Positions 1 to 11,860 are shown, counted from the first letter of the stretch. The stretch is DNA of 64,000 nucleotides from Elmis aenea (GCA_947652605.1 OX393581.1:45221924-45285923), one strand, 5' to 3'. Translations and numbers: made by a program. The notes: generated from the sequence alone by a model not told the origin.

Positions 1-397
1 AGCACCAGAGACATCGTTTTTATCAAAAATAATTCATTTTTAATCTATTTTGCATCGAATTACTAGGATACACAAAAATAAAACTGTAAAAGTATATTGA
101 AGATATTAATTTTGTCATGGAGATCGGGCTTAGTTACGCCATACTAAAAGAAGAAATACAAAAGAGAAAAATTATTTTGAAATAATTTTCCATAATTTAC
201 TGTTAGTAAAGATATTTATATATTATATTCTGATAGGTTATGATAGTATTACAAAGATCTTAGCACAAAATAAACGAAAATAGCACTTTTTTTAAAATCC
301 CGGGAATTCCCGGGACAAAAAGCATTTCCCGGGAAAGATAAAATAGCTTAAAATAGCTTAAAATGGACCAGGATCCCGGGATCCCGGAAGAAACCCT
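1..397 (-). mobile_element. hAT-like element terminus, GGGATCCC-rich end (copy 1)
   Basis: The right part carries clustered palindromic CCCGGG, GGATCC and GGGAATTCCC motifs and ends near 397 in the complement of CTAGGGTTTC. The whole stretch is repeated in the opposite orientation from 19622 to at least 20000, base for base over long runs, which defines it as a dispersed repeat. The copy is cut by the window edge. A TIR-like TAGGGTTTCTT end resembles hAT ends, but no target duplication can be shown because the other end is absent. Confidence 0.6.
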
Positions 398-797
398 AGT
401 ACCTACTCCCATTATATTAAACATTGTATCTAATTTTGGATGGAAGCATGCAAGATTAAAAATTAATAAACATCGATGGTGTGTCTTATTTACTATTTGA
501 GAAAAATGAATACCGCAACAATAAAATTTTTGAGTTGTAGGTGTAGGATATTAAAATAAATTCCTCATATTAAAACACAACGAACATAATCATTTATTAA
601 CAATAATAAATTAACACGGGTAGAGTTTAGAGTAGAGATCAAAAAAACAAAATATCACGTTCCGTTTTAAAAAATTGCAAAACATAAGGCTGTTTTGCAT
701 TTACTTAAATAAGTAGGTATTACTAGAAATTTTAGTGCCTGAACCTATGCATATAATGCTTGCTAGATACTAATGTCAACATTGACGGTCTAAATTT
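398..797. other. no gene recognised
   Basis: AT-rich sequence between the repeat copy ending at 397 and the hAT transposase remnant. No coding signal or recognisable repeat end. It may be the 3' untranslated part of the hAT element to its right. Confidence 0.4.
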
Positions 798-1190
798 TCG
801 AATTTACTTTTAAAAGTACCAGATTTTCAAAATTATCATCTGAAAGTACATGCCTGTTAGGTGCATTTATTATACTTGCGAAAGAAAATAATCGCTCAAC
901 AGAAGCACTTGATGGCAGAGGAGTATTGTATCTCAAAAATAATTTTTTCACTGTAGGGAAGTTATGTCCCAGTCCGTTCTAGGATCTTTGGTATACTGAG
1001 CTAATTCTAACTCTATCGTTGTTTTTTGTTCATGGATAGAAATGGCTAATAGATTTTCACGGGTTGAATTCATAAAATCTGTTTCATTAAAATCAAAAAT
1101 GAGCGCGGTAAAAATAAAAATGCTTATTAAGTCTTCTAAAGTGCTTAATAAGTAGCAAGTGTTCATGAAAGTGCTTGGTGCTCTAAGCAT
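798..1190 (-). pseudogene. hAT transposase C-terminal (dimerisation domain) remnant
   Basis: Read on the minus strand, the lower part translates as FPTVKKLFLRYNTPLPSSAS followed by VERLFSFASIINAPNRHVLS and DDNFENLVLLK. This is the hallmark hAT C-terminal dimerisation domain, in which a PSS..VERLFSF core is followed by a basic stretch, LSD and a leucine-rich helix. Upstream codons (about 948-1140) read ISIHEQKTTIELELAQYTKD and look like the linker before this domain, but they lie in another frame, so at least one frameshift separates them. The catalytic region and zinc finger are absent, so this is a dead transposase fragment, not a host gene. Confidence 0.8.
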
Positions 1191-1293
1191 CGAGCATCTG
1201 TTTTAGAAAGTGCTCCAAGCATTGTGCTCGAAGCATTAAAAGTGCTTAAAAAATTATTGCAAGTAGTAAGCATTCAAGCATTGCCCAGCTCTG
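1134..1293. mobile_element. hAT terminus with repeated AAGCATT/GTGCTC motifs
   Basis: The segment is packed with short inverted and direct copies of AAGCAYT and GTGCTC and ends in TTGCCCAGCTCTG, the complement of a typical hAT start (CAGAGCTGGGCAA). It lies directly upstream, in minus orientation, of the hAT transposase remnant, so it is probably the 5' end of that element with subterminal repeats. The following 8 bases are GTTAGGTG; a matching duplication at a second end was not found. Confidence 0.6.
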
Positions 1294-1621
1294 GTTAGGT
1301 GTGACATTTATATCATATTTGCAAAGTTATGACTTACTAGTATAGTTTGTTAGAACTTGTAAAATTAGTTTTTGCTGCCAAAATGTGTTATAAACTTATA
1401 GAGGGACATAGTTTGTGATGTATGGGGAGAATGTAACACAATTTTAAATAAAACTTTGATGTTAGTAGTTTAGATAGAAAAGAAACTCGATCCAAGATGA
1501 TCTGCGGATGAAATAATAGATATATGTACATAAGCAAAAGATAGAAACTTTAATTTTAAAAGATTGCCACATAAAAATATCTAACAGGTGTAATAAGGGA
1601 GGATTTTAAAGTTGTTTACAC
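1294..1621. other. no gene recognised
   Basis: AT-rich DNA with no recognisable coding potential or repeat terminus. Confidence 0.4.
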
Positions 1622-1990
1622 CTGACAAGGGAGAGTCACGATACGTTGTCGTTAGAATCTGATCAAGGCTGTGTTTATTGCATCAAGGACATCAAAACTA
1701 AATGTTTCCCAGAGTTATACGTACCACTGGCCATTTTCTTCGGAAAAATAGGGGAAACACAGAAAAATTGGTATAAAAAGGTCATTTTTGCGATCGCGTC
1801 GGCCATGAAACCGTCAGAGACAAAATCGAAATTCTTCTATTTACCAATGCGCGCATCCTTTGCAAGTAAAATCGTGCAAAGTTTTTGAAAAAATCTTGAA
1901 CGGTTCCGGAGAAAAACGTCAAAAACCAAACCCCTGCATAAGCGCTATGATTTGAGAAGTTATGGTATATCTGTATAACTACAGGGTTGC
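1622..1990 (+). repeat. hairpin MITE family B, left half
   Basis: This stretch matches the arm and loop of the hairpin element at 10371-11095 (shared blocks around GAATCTGATCAAGGCTGTG, GTACCACTGGCCATTT, GGATGCGCGCA in complement, and CGGTTCCGGAGAAAAACG). The short open frame here is a translation of that repeat; the same frame reappears in the other copies with stops, so it is not a gene. The corresponding right half is found inverted at 4447-4655. Confidence 0.75.
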
Positions 1991-2607
1991 GCAAAAGTAT
2001 GGAACTATCAAGAATACTATTGCAGATGTAACAATGAAATGTTTATCTGAGCGTTACGATATTTTTCGGCTGCAATGAAAATATATATAAGGTTGCAATA
2101 CGATTTCCGGTTCAACCGGAAACGGGCTCAAACTGAAATTTTAAATATAACACTGTATATTTTTACATTTTTGGATTCCTCTTTAAATTTATTTTAAAAA
2201 ATGTATCAGGTTATATGCGTCTAAAGTCAACCGTTGTCGTAAAATTTACATTTTTATGAAACTTTTGAGCGAAACCGAACTTTAAATTTTTTTTTTAACA
2301 TTTAATTTATTTAAAAAGGCAGTAGAATTTTGTTTAAAAACTAGATTGACTATAGATTAATTAACAATTTACATTTTAAAAATATTATACAGTGTGTTTT
2401 TTCCGCTTGGTCAAACTTGTGAAACTTTAAACATCGATAACTCAATTTTTTAAATACCACACCCTATTTGTTTTTAAATAGTCTTGTAGCAAATTTAATC
2501 GTCTTTCAAAAACATTCACTTGGTTTTATACCTAAAACTGATATTTTTCGAGATATCGCCATTTTATTGTAAATTATTCGGTCAGTGTAATATTTTCGAG
2601 TAGGCTA
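1990..2607. other. insert segment between family B halves, with transposon-end module
   Basis: Contains the short palindrome TTCCGGTTCAACCGGAA near 2107 and ACTGTATATTTTTACATTTT near 2154. The same pair in the same order is seen at 24972-25045, and the second motif also at 37375-37402. It is therefore part of a repeated element. No coding potential. Confidence 0.5.
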
Positions 2608-2609
2608 TA

Positions 2610-4399
2610 CAGGGTGAGTCATTAGTGGCGGATCGGTCGATTGTGGCTAAACGGTTTGAGATAAAAAGTTGATTCAAACGGCAGTTCATACAGTTTTTTC
2701 TTCCGAACACGTTAAAAATATTTTTAAATATACAGGGTGAGTCACCTCTTTGGAACCAATAGCAACTTTTATATTTCAAATACAACACCCCATTTTTTAT
2801 TTCATATTCTTGACCGCCTTCATTTTAGCTTTACATCGATATAAAATAGTACAGGTTTTTATGCGGCCTTGTCACTAAAAAAAAATAATTTTCAAAATAT
2901 TTCAAGGTTTTAAGTCTTTATTAAAAAAATTCTCCTGAAGCCATTTTTCGAAGCACAGAGTTGTTATTTGGTAAGGACATGCATAAAACATTGCTCTATT
3001 AGCTCGATACGAAAAAGTTTGAATCACGCATACAGGGTGTTCATAAATAGGTGGCAACTTTTCTGATTTTCAAATGCTCGTAATTCAATTTTTTCAAATG
3101 CAAACCCCTGTATTTTCTTATGTCATTGAATTTGTCTTTAAGAGAGCTTCATTTTTTGTTAAGTATGTCCTTTACCCAAAACTCGTACTTTTCGAGATAT
3201 TCGACTTTTTTTTCTCTAATCGTTATTAAAGCAAATAGGATGCCGTGGAAATCGAAAAAGCTGACTGTTCACTTCACTATTTGACATGGTTTATTCACTG
3301 TTTCGTGTATTTAATTACTAATAGTAGGTAGATACTTAGTATTGTGGATTCATTTATAATCAATAAATAAATTGGCAATCAAATCAATTTTATTATTGTT
3401 ATGAACTTTACTAGTGTTTCTAAAACTTAAAGGTAGCGCGAAGAAATATGGAAAATGAAAGAAAAATTATTTGTTGAAACCACAAAAAAAAAATTAAATA
3501 AATTTTGTAAATAAAATAATAGAACATAAAAAAATCATTGCTACATGAAATTGAATAAACTAGTTAGCCTATAAGTGCATATTAATCAAAATGTGCGTAA
3601 ATCCTTGCCGCCAGCAAAGGATTTCTTTCGCCTTCTTTCAAGCAATAAACCATATCAATTTGCTCTTGTAAACTGAAATTAATTGTGGAAATGCTATAAT
3701 TCAAGGATTAAATGACAAGTTTTTGATGTTAGTGAAGTGAACAGTCAGCTTTTTCGATTTCCACGGCATCCTATTTGCTTTAATAACGATTAGAGAAAAA
3801 AAAGTCGAATATCTCGAAAAGTACGAGTTTTGGGTATAGGACATACTTAACGAAAAATGAAGCTCTCTTAAAGACAAATTCGATGACATAAGAAAATACA
3901 GGGGTTTGCATTTGAAAAAATTGAATTACGAGCATTTGAAAATCAGAAAAGTTGCCACCTATTTATGAACACCCTGTATGCGTGATTCAAACTTTTTCGT
4001 ATCGAGCTAATAGAGCAATGTTTTATGCATGTCCTTACCAAATTACAACTCTGTGCTTCGAAAAATGGCTTCAGGAGAATTTTTTTAATAAAGACTTAAA
4101 ACCTTGAAATATTTTGAAAATTATTTTTTTTTAGTGACAAGGCCGCATAAAAACCTGTACTATTTTATATCGATGTAAAGATAAAATGAAGGCGGTCAAG
4201 AATATGAAATAAAAAATGGGGTGTTGTATTTGAAATATAAAAGTTGCTATTGGTTCCAGAGAGGTGACTCACCCTGTATATTTAAAAATATTTTTATCGT
4301 GTTCGGAAGAAAAAACTGTATGGACTGCCGATTGAATCAACTTCTTATCTCAAACCGTTTAGCCACAATCGACCGATCCGCCACTAATGACTCACCCTG
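2610..4399. mobile_element. large foldback element A with 669-bp inverted arms
   Basis: Left arm 2610-3278 and right arm 3731-4399 are near-perfect inverted repeats around a 452-bp AT-rich spacer. The termini read TA-CAGGGTGAGTCATTAGTGG, with TA on the outer side at both ends, the target used by Tc1/mariner-type transposases. Two more TA-CAGGGTG starts lie inside each arm, at 2733 and 3033 on the left with mirrored partners near 4276 and 3977. The short frames on both arms are mirror translations of one another. Nonautonomous, with no transposase. The same 34-bp end borders the satellite at 50047. Confidence 0.88.
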
Positions 4400-4446
4400 T
4401 ATAGGTAGACAGCGGTAATTTTGAATCAATTGAAAGGTAAAAACAA

Positions 4447-4655
4447 GAAACATTTAGAATTCGTCTCTAACGGTTTCATGGCCAACGTGATCATGAAAAT
4501 TACTTTTATTAGTCAGTTTTTCCCCTATTTTTCCGAAGGAAATGGCCAGTGGCACGTATAACTCTGCAAAACATTTAGTTTTGATGTTCTTGATGCAATA
4601 AACATAGCCTTAATCAAATTTTAGCGACACCGTATCGACCTTTCCTGGTAAGCAT
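4447..4655 (-). repeat. hairpin MITE family B, right half
   Basis: Complementary to 1622-1830 and parallel to 10850-11050. Together with the half at 1622-1990 it appears to be one family B element whose centre is now occupied by about 2.4 kb including foldback element A. Confidence 0.7.
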
Positions 4656-5882
4656 TTGTTTAATTAAAGAAAGAAACTGCTCATAAAAACCAAAACTTCT
4701 TAATAAAAATCGCAACCTTTAAATCAATCAAAATAGCCTGTGAAAATATTATGCAACTGTTGAAAGTAATAAAAAGTTATTAAGGACTTCTACAAACCTT
4801 AAGCAATGAAAATCTCATGCAGGAAGTAAACAAAGACACGAATTAAAGAATAGAATGAAAATCGAATAATATGGAATTTTGCGAACTTTTAAATGTTGTA
4901 TTTTAAAAAAAGAAAAAAATGAAAATGAAAATGTTTAAATCTAACGTCTCAAAAGAATTAAATATTTGTGAAACATAACATACTCAAAAAAATGCACGAG
5001 TATCTAAATATTTTGTAAACATTTTAAATAAGCAAGTTTCGGGGCCGAGGACTTTCTAATAGGACAACCTGAACGTATAAAGAAATACTTGGCATTAAAA
5101 AAATGCCTACTTTACACGATCTAAGTACGGAGACGCTTAATGTTAGAGACGTGTCCACATATTTTATATAAATGTTTGTAATTATTCCATTATGTGGCAA
5201 TTCAACGGTAAGCTAATATAAGATTTATACTGACACAAAACCGTTGAGTTTTAATTTATGTCTTTTTAAGACTTCACTTGTTTAATTTTACGACATAACA
5301 CTATAAAATATCTTCCAGGATATATGATTAATAAAAACTTTATGACACGATATTCTATGAAATAACGCCAAGTTACAGAATTACTAATCAATAATGCAAT
5401 AAAGACGTATACAATGCAGTTAGTCTAGTATTACCGGTTTATATAACAAATAATTTGTTAGGAAGTCAAAAGCAGAAATTGTAATTATTATTTGACAACT
5501 AGTTAGTTGCACTAGTTGAGTTCAGTTTCCAGTAATAATTAATATCTGTAACTTGTAATCGTCCTCTAGGTAGTTTATATAACCAATAAAGGTCTCATGA
5601 ATATAATTGCCAACGTACAGGGTGAACTAGTGTTTGTATCTCAGTTATTATAGTTGTCAAAACTCTGTTGACTTGGGTTGCTACCATTCGTGTAACAACA
5701 TTTATAACAGCTGTATACTTACTTTACTACAGGCGAAAATAAAAGATTAACGATTTAGAAATTTGTTGATAAATTTGTACCTATTTATGAAAAATTAAAA
5801 AAACTGATAGAAGATTTTTAATTGTACTTTTGGGTAGTATGTGGTCTGTGGTGTAATATATCCCAGCTAAAACGCACAATTC
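4656..5882. other. no gene recognised; one transposon-end motif
   Basis: AT-rich. A TA-CAGGGTGAACTAG motif at about 5615 resembles Tc1/mariner-type ends, but I could not find its partner. No coding potential. Confidence 0.4.
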
Positions 5883-5890
5883 GATAGCTC

Positions 5891-6886
5891 CAGTGGCGGA
5901 TTTATGATTTTGCCGCTTGTAGGCTAAGAACTTTTTGTCGCCCTATAAAATTTTATATACAGCGTCATTCAAAAAGTCTGCAACAAATGAAACATTTTTT
6001 AAATGTAAATTTCTCAGAAAATTTTATTTTTGATGAAAGTTGGTGCATGATCTTAAACTAACTTTAAGGAAAACAAAAATTCAATAAAATAACAAGAGTA
6101 AAGTGCCCTTATTTGAAGAGTTACAAATAAAGTTTATGGAAACAGTTGATTAGAATTCAAAAATAAGGCCAACTATGAAAATTTAACGTTAAATATCCAA
6201 TTTTTATATTTGAAGTAATTTTAACATTCAAAAAGTCAGCAACAAATGGAAAAGTTTTTTATTATTCATATCTCAGAAAATTTTATCTTTAAGAAAATTT
6301 GGTGCATAACCTGAAACTAATTTTAAAATATAAAAAGGTTTAATAAAAAATCATATGACACTAGATTTTAGCGAGTTTAGAAATATTCGTAAGAGTAGAG
6401 TGCCTTATTTTAAGAGCTTTGAATAAATTTTAGAGGAAAAAATGTTTAGAATTTAAAAACCGTTTACCTTAAATATTTTTTTCAACCCTTAAAATAAGAG
6501 AACTTTACTCTTGCGAATATTTCTAAAATCGCTAAAATCTGGTGTCATGAATTTTTATTTACCTTTTTTCATCTTAAAGTTAGTTTCAGGTTATGCACCA
6601 AATTTTCTGAAGGAACAAATTTTAAAAAATCGTTAATAACTAGTGCCGCCCGGGGCGATCCCTGATCCCCTTTACACGTCAACAGTTGACAACAAAAAGT
6701 GTTTTTGTCGTACAATAATACAACAAAGTGCCGCCCCTAAAAAAGGACCGTTCGGGACAGTATTTTTTAATATCAAATTATTGTTTTTTTTTTTATTTAA
6801 ACAAATTTATTTAACTAAATTGTCACCCCATGATATTTGCTGCTCTAGTCTATAGCCCGCTTAGCCTGTAGGTAAATTCGCCACTG
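5891..6886. mobile_element. hAT nonautonomous element containing inverted and tandem repeats
   Basis: Ends are CAGTGGCGGATTTA and its near complement TAAATTCGCCACTG. Flanks GATAGCTC and GATTGCTG match at 6 of 8 positions, fitting a decayed 8-bp hAT duplication. Inside, a unit beginning ATTCAAAAAGTCWGCAACAA occurs twice in tandem (5966 and 6230), and part of it is repeated inverted at 6480-6615, giving a hairpin. A GTGCCGCCC..GGGGCG segment at 6641-6665 is shared with the hAT at 40227-40910. No transposase. Confidence 0.75.
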
Positions 6887-6894
6887 GATTGCTG

Positions 6895-7181
6895 TTATTA
6901 ATTAATAATTATGTTAGAAAAAGTTTTAAATAAAAGTTATTTGTGGTCATTTATACATAACCAAAAATTATTTTCAACTATGTAGGGTGTTTTTTTTGCG
7001 TACATTACTGTGTTCTTTTAAACTGAATGCCCTCTATATTTTTTTAGATTCGAAATTAAATTCTTTTTAAAAAATGTACGTACCTACAATCAAACGTTTT
7101 TGTGAAAATATTGACAGGAAAAAAACTCTAAACAAATTTAATATTTAAGAACTTAGCAATGTCAGAACGATTTCTTTGACA
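6895..7181. other. flank with short inverted arm
   Basis: A block at 7140-7172 (core CTTAGCAATGTCAGAAC) recurs inverted at 7486-7518, so the hAT MITE between them sits in the loop of a short palindrome. A TAGGGTGTTTTTTTT motif occurs near 6984. No genes. Confidence 0.4.
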
Positions 7182-7189
7182 CTCTATTT

Positions 7190-7399
7190 CAGTGTTTCTC
7201 AAACTTTTTACTCTGAGGACCGCTTTTAAAATTAAATTCTTACAGGGGACCCCAAAGTTTTGTAGACAATATTTTTGTTTTCTTCTGGCCTGGCAAATAA
7301 ATTTGGATTATATTTAAACATTATGAAAGGGCTCGAGGGCCCCTTTAGAAGGATTCAGGGACCTCCAGGGGTTCGCGGACCACACTTTGAGAAACACTG
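7190..7399. mobile_element. hAT MITE, 210 bp
   Basis: Inverted ends CAGTGTTTCTCAAACTTT and ACTTTGAGAAACACTG are flanked by a perfect 8-bp duplication CTCTATTT (7182-7189 and 7400-7407). The interior carries GAGGACC and CGCGGACC blocks also seen in the related MITE at 22748-22938. The perfect duplication points to a fairly young insertion. No coding capacity. Confidence 0.92.
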
Positions 7400-7407
7400 C
7401 TCTATTT

Positions 7408-9415
7408 CATCAGTGTTGTGGTTGCTGAATGGTTAAAGTTTTAAAATAATACAGGGTGTTTTTTATATCCGGTCCATTTGTGGAATTTGTTCTGACATTG
7501 CTAAGTTGTGAAATATTTATCATTTTCTTCCCAAATTATTCAGAAAAATAGTAAAAACTTATCTGTTTTTTCTTCATTTTTAGAGTAATAGATAAACTAA
7601 AACATGTTCTTGTTGCGACTTTTTATTTCCTATATGCTGCTGTATTTCAATTTTGTGTCAGACTTTTCGTCTTTTTTGGACCATCAATAATTTTGTTATT
7701 TCTTAAAGTCTTAATATGAGATTTTTGCACAAAAAGTTAGTTCTATAAATTTTAAATTCAATGATATATCATGCAAATTGATGCAATTTGGAATATGATA
7801 GTAAAAAATACAAAAACAGCGATTTCCCTAAAAAAGCAAATATTACAACGAAAAATAGGAAAAGCCCGAAAATATTAATTCAGATATATTTGAATCAATC
7901 TTGATTAATTTAAATCGGCGAATAAAAGAGTAAAAATTGTTTAAAAATTAAATTAACTCGTTTTTAAATGCAATAGCATATTAAAAAGACTAACACAAGA
8001 GTTGTTCTAAGGCATATTGTTGCTTATTGTCTTACAGCTTGTTGTTGGATCACATGAAAAGTTTGGAAAACACTGGCATCAATAATTTACAAACATTGAT
8101 GTATATTTAAAAAAGTCAATTCAGGTAGGTCAGTAGGGAGTGGTGAATTTTTAAAGCCCGCGTTTATACGGTTCAAGGGGCCCTACCAAGTTTCTTTGTG
8201 TACATTACAGTGCCAATAAAAAAGTATATTACATAAATAAATAAATAAATTCACTTTTGTAAATTTAACTTTTTAGTCTATAAAAGGAGACTAAAAATAT
8301 TTAAATAGCGTTTAACGTTTATTACTGAATTATAAATAATGGTTTGGCGTATCCTTAATTTTATATTTCTTATAGTTAAATCAAAATAATACATTGCAGT
8401 TAATAATTTAAAGTTTTCGTCCCAAAATTAATATATCAAAAAATGTCCGAATCAAACACTTACAGAGCCAGTACTGAAAGACCAGAGATGAGCAAATAGA
8501 ATCAAAGGAAGAATCAATTAAGAAGTTTTTCAGAAGTCGTTTGTGAAACTTGAAACTTGAAACTTTTTAAATTTGTTATAATAATTTTTTTTTTTTTTTA
8601 ATATTGACACAAACACAAAAATTTCTTTAAAATTATAGTATATTTAAAAAAATAATAATTAGAGCCAAGGTTTTACAACTGTAAAACATAACTATGTTGC
8701 TGACTTACACATTTTTAAGTTAATTTAGTGTTTGTAGTTCCTTAGTTCATTTTCAACATAAAACAACAAATTAAATTTGCATGCAATAAGCTCTAAAAAG
8801 TTTTTGACTTAAACTTTACCAAGCTTAGCTCTTCTAAGTAAATGAAGAAACCTTACTATTACTGAACTCAACAATAAAACACACAAGAACAAAATAATAT
8901 CATTTATTATACATTTAAGGTCAATTAAGATGTTCGTGGCTTAGAACGTACCATGAAATATTTACAATACGTTTGGCTGCTAAAATGTTTAATGTCACGA
9001 CAGAGTTCCCACTTCCCAGTGAGGAAATAGCCTTTTATGCAATCACTAGAGCATACATTTGCATTTTAAAAAGTATTTGAATTGGCTTGTAACAAATGAA
9101 ACAGTTAAATTAATAAAGAGAAAATGACACTAGAAAACAGAGTGACTCGTTGAGATAAAAACACTATTGTGTGATCCATATTCGAAGTATTTGAGTATTT
9201 GAAGATCAGCGGTTCCAGATTCTAACCTTTTTTGACTCTTGAACCTCTCTCAACATGATACTTGTTATTGCGGAACCTAGTGTTACCGCAGACAAGAGAT
9301 AATTCTCGATCTCGTCTCGTGTTGTCTCGAAATTTTGAGACTGAATTCTTAAATTCTCGATCTCGACAGTATTTTTAGATGTAGAAAAACTACGAATAGT
9401 TTTAATCTTTTAATA
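7408..9415. other. no gene recognised; AT-rich with minor repeats
   Basis: Holds a CAGGGTGTTTTTTATATCC transposon-end motif near 7452 without an identified partner, a short AAAT microsatellite near 8240-8262, a poly-T run near 8588, and TCTCG-rich low-complexity sequence at 9300-9365. No coding potential. Confidence 0.4.
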
Positions 9416-9417
9416 TA

Positions 9418-10042
9418 CAGGGTGTGTATAAATTGGCGGAAGCGCTGCACGTGACGATGTTGTTCGTAAAATTCTAAGTCGAAAGTCTTGATACAAAAAT
9501 GTTGTACCATGCTTCCTATGGCCTCAGGAACTATTTAAAGAAAACAAAAATTGGCAACATTGCATACATTGATTTGCGTTTGGACATTTTTTTATCAGCA
9601 ATTTTTACTTAGGTATTTACAATTTTTGTTCGAACTGAAAGCCTTCAGTTCATAAACATAGCTGTAAACTTTTGGGTATCGTAAAACACAAACTAGAAAT
9701 AATTACGAGAAAAACAGAGATGACAGCTTATGACAATGTTGCCATATGTATTATTTTCATTCAAATCAGTGATTTACATATTTTCAACACCAATTTTTTA
9801 AAGGAAGAACACAATATCTAGGAAAAAATACTATTCGAAATTTATTTTTATTCCAAATTGCAGCTTTTTTATTTGCAAGTATTAAATAATAACGCTTATT
9901 AAAGGACTAAATGTCAAAACTTTGAGGACCTCTTGCAGACACAGCAAGCATGGTACAACATTTTCGTATCAAGATTTTCTACTTAGAATTTTACGAAGAA
10001 CATCGCCACGTGTAGCGCTTCCGCCAATTTTTACACACCCTG
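9418..10042 (-). mobile_element. internally deleted Tc1/mariner-type element, 625 bp
   Basis: Ends TA-CAGGGTGTGTATAAATTGG and the complement are the same as those of the transposase-bearing element at 62215-63610. The left 300 bp here match the 3' part of that element (CTGAAAGCCTTCAGTTC and GCATACATTGATTTGCG-like blocks). The next part (9700-10040) matches the complement of its 5' part, including the region just upstream of the transposase start. Most of the transposase is missing, so this is a deletion derivative inserted in the opposite orientation. TA duplication at both ends. Confidence 0.88.
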
Positions 10043-10044
10043 TA

Positions 10045-10370
10045 TATTTTGTTTAAAAATTGTAGAAATTTTTACAAATTTCAATTGTTAATTTATTTTA
10101 AATACTGCTTTCTAATGACTTAATCTACAGTCACTTAATATCGATGAAAGAGATGTGCTTTACTTGAACTCTCATCTGCTCTAGAGCGCTTATTTTTCTG
10201 TTTGGAATTTTCTCATATTTTGTAGACGTTTGCCCTGTTGATGAATCGTTAGATAAATCTTCACTTTCACTGTTCTTATAATCTGCATCTTTTACCACTA
10301 CACTGGTATCGCTTCCAACATAAGAACTATTTGCGGTTAATTTTGTACAATGTTTCCTACATGATATGTT
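10045..10370. other. no gene recognised
   Basis: AT-rich spacer between the deleted mariner-type element and the family B hairpin; nothing identifiable. Confidence 0.35.
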
Positions 10371-11095
10371 GTCGCTAGAATCTGATCAAGGCTGTGTTTA
10401 TTACATCAAGAACATCAAAACTAAATGTTTTGCAGAGTTATACGTGCCACTGGCCATTTCCTTCGCAAAAATAGAAGAAACACTGAAAAGTTGAATAGGA
10501 AAGGTAATTTTTGCGATCGCGTTGGCTATGAAACCGTCAGAGATACAATCGAAATTCTTCTATTTAGCAATTCGCGCATCCTTTGCTAGTAAAATGGTGC
10601 AAAGTTTTTGAAAACATCTTAAACGGTTCCGAAGAACAACGCGAAAAACGAGGTTCTTGTAAAAACGGTTTTCCTTATGTTAAACGCCTATGCAAGTCGC
10701 ACAGATTTAGTTATACAACTTCTCAAATCATAGCGCTTTTGCAGGGGTTTCGTTTTTGACGTTTTTCTCCGGAACCGTTAAAGATTTTTTCAAAAACTTT
10801 GTACCATTTTACTTGCAAAGGATGCGCGCATTGGCAAATAGAAGAATTTCGATTTTATCTCTGACGGTTTCATAGCCAACGCGATCTCAAAAATTACCTT
10901 TACTATTCAACTTTTCAGTTTTTCCCCTATTTTTCCTAAGGAGATGGCCAGTGGTACGTATAACTCTGTAAATCTTTTAGTTTTGATGTTCTTGATGCAA
11001 TAAACACTGCATTGATCAAATTCTACCGACAACATATCGAGACTTTCCCTGGTTAGTAGTTTATGCGAGTAAATGTTATCTGGGACACCCTGTGA
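10371..11095. mobile_element. hairpin MITE family B, most complete copy
   Basis: Two arms (about 10376-10660 and 10705-11050) are inverted copies, with matching blocks TCTGATCAAGGCTGTGTTTA, CACTGGCCATTTCCTT and GATGCGCGCA-like sequence. The right end runs on to TCTGGGACACCCTGTGACA, giving a CACAGGGTGTCCCAGA terminus; the left terminus is missing. Partial copies lie at 1622-1990, 4447-4655 and 39597-39805. The minus-strand short frame at 10907-11098 is a translation of the arm and is not a gene. The ending suggests a Tc1/mariner-type mobiliser, but no target duplication is visible. Confidence 0.75.
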
Positions 11096-11099
11096 CATG

Positions 11100-11850
11100 G
11101 AAGTTTTAATAAAGACATAACTGTTTAATAAAAAAGTATCTGTTGTCGTTTAAGCAACAATGTTTTATAACAATGTTATTCAGTAGTAGTAGGTTGAGAC
11201 CATATAACAAATTCCAACAGGTTGCATCCTGATATCAAGCAGCTAAATCCACACTTTTATTACTAATTTTTACAAGCCGTCCTAACGGTATTATGATGAA
11301 TGTTTATCATTTGTTATCAACTGTAAAACACGCTTGAAAAGTTAGCATAAAAAGTACATTACGTAGATTTACACGCAAGAGTAAAACTGAATTATTTTGC
11401 ACGTCATTGCATTAATATGTACGCGGTCCATACAGGCTACTCCGCGGCAAATGTATCTCTAATAATTCCCAACGTGTATTTGCATTATACAAGAAGAAAT
11501 TTTATTGTTTTTTGCCAATTATACTCTATTGTTGGTATATTCTGTATGAATGGCGATCGATAATTACCGCGAGCACAATTTGTTTTTATTTGCTAGTGGA
11601 AGCTGTAAACAGCCGCGAAAATGTTTTGTAAAAATCGCCGACTACACAATGCGCTGTTTATCTTCTTTGAAATATTTCACGGAAATAATTCTTTCATACA
11701 CCCACATTTACAAATTTGCTAACGCATTATTTTTCGTATCAAGGGTCATTTTCACGTGGGGTGGGACACCAGGACAAGTTGAACAAAGCTCTGACACATA
11801 GAGTGCCTATAGGAAATTAGAAATCGCAATTTTATGGATGGTGCTTTAGT
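11100..11850. other. single-copy-looking DNA, no gene recognised
   Basis: This stretch has more CG dinucleotides than its neighbours (blocks near 11420-11460 and 11545-11660) and no recognisable transposon ends. An open frame of 83 codons at 11550-11801 has no recognisable domain and weak start context; I do not call it a gene. Confidence 0.35.
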
Positions 11851-11860
11851 AAAACAAGCC

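Noticed and set aside
850..1301. GTTAGGTG at both 849-862 and 1294-1301 as an 8-bp hAT duplication
   Set aside because: The left occurrence is inside continuous hAT coding text (ASIINAPNRHV) with no TIR next to it, so the match is coincidental.
1646..1888. 80-codon open frame with CVYCIKDIKTK-like text
   Set aside because: It is a translation of the family B hairpin; the same text recurs in the copies at 10907-11098 and 39765 region with stops and in inverted orientation.
4221..4418. Pair of near-identical short proteins at 2582-2788 (-) and 4221-4418 (+)
   Set aside because: They are mirror images encoded by the two arms of foldback element A, not a gene family.
9208..9365. Possible hAT element starting CAGCGGTTCCAGATTC
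   Set aside because: No partner end or duplication found; the TCTCG repeats nearby are low complexity.
11550..11801. 83-codon frame as a gene
   Set aside because: No recognised domain, unremarkable start context, and no splice or promoter signals around it that I could support.
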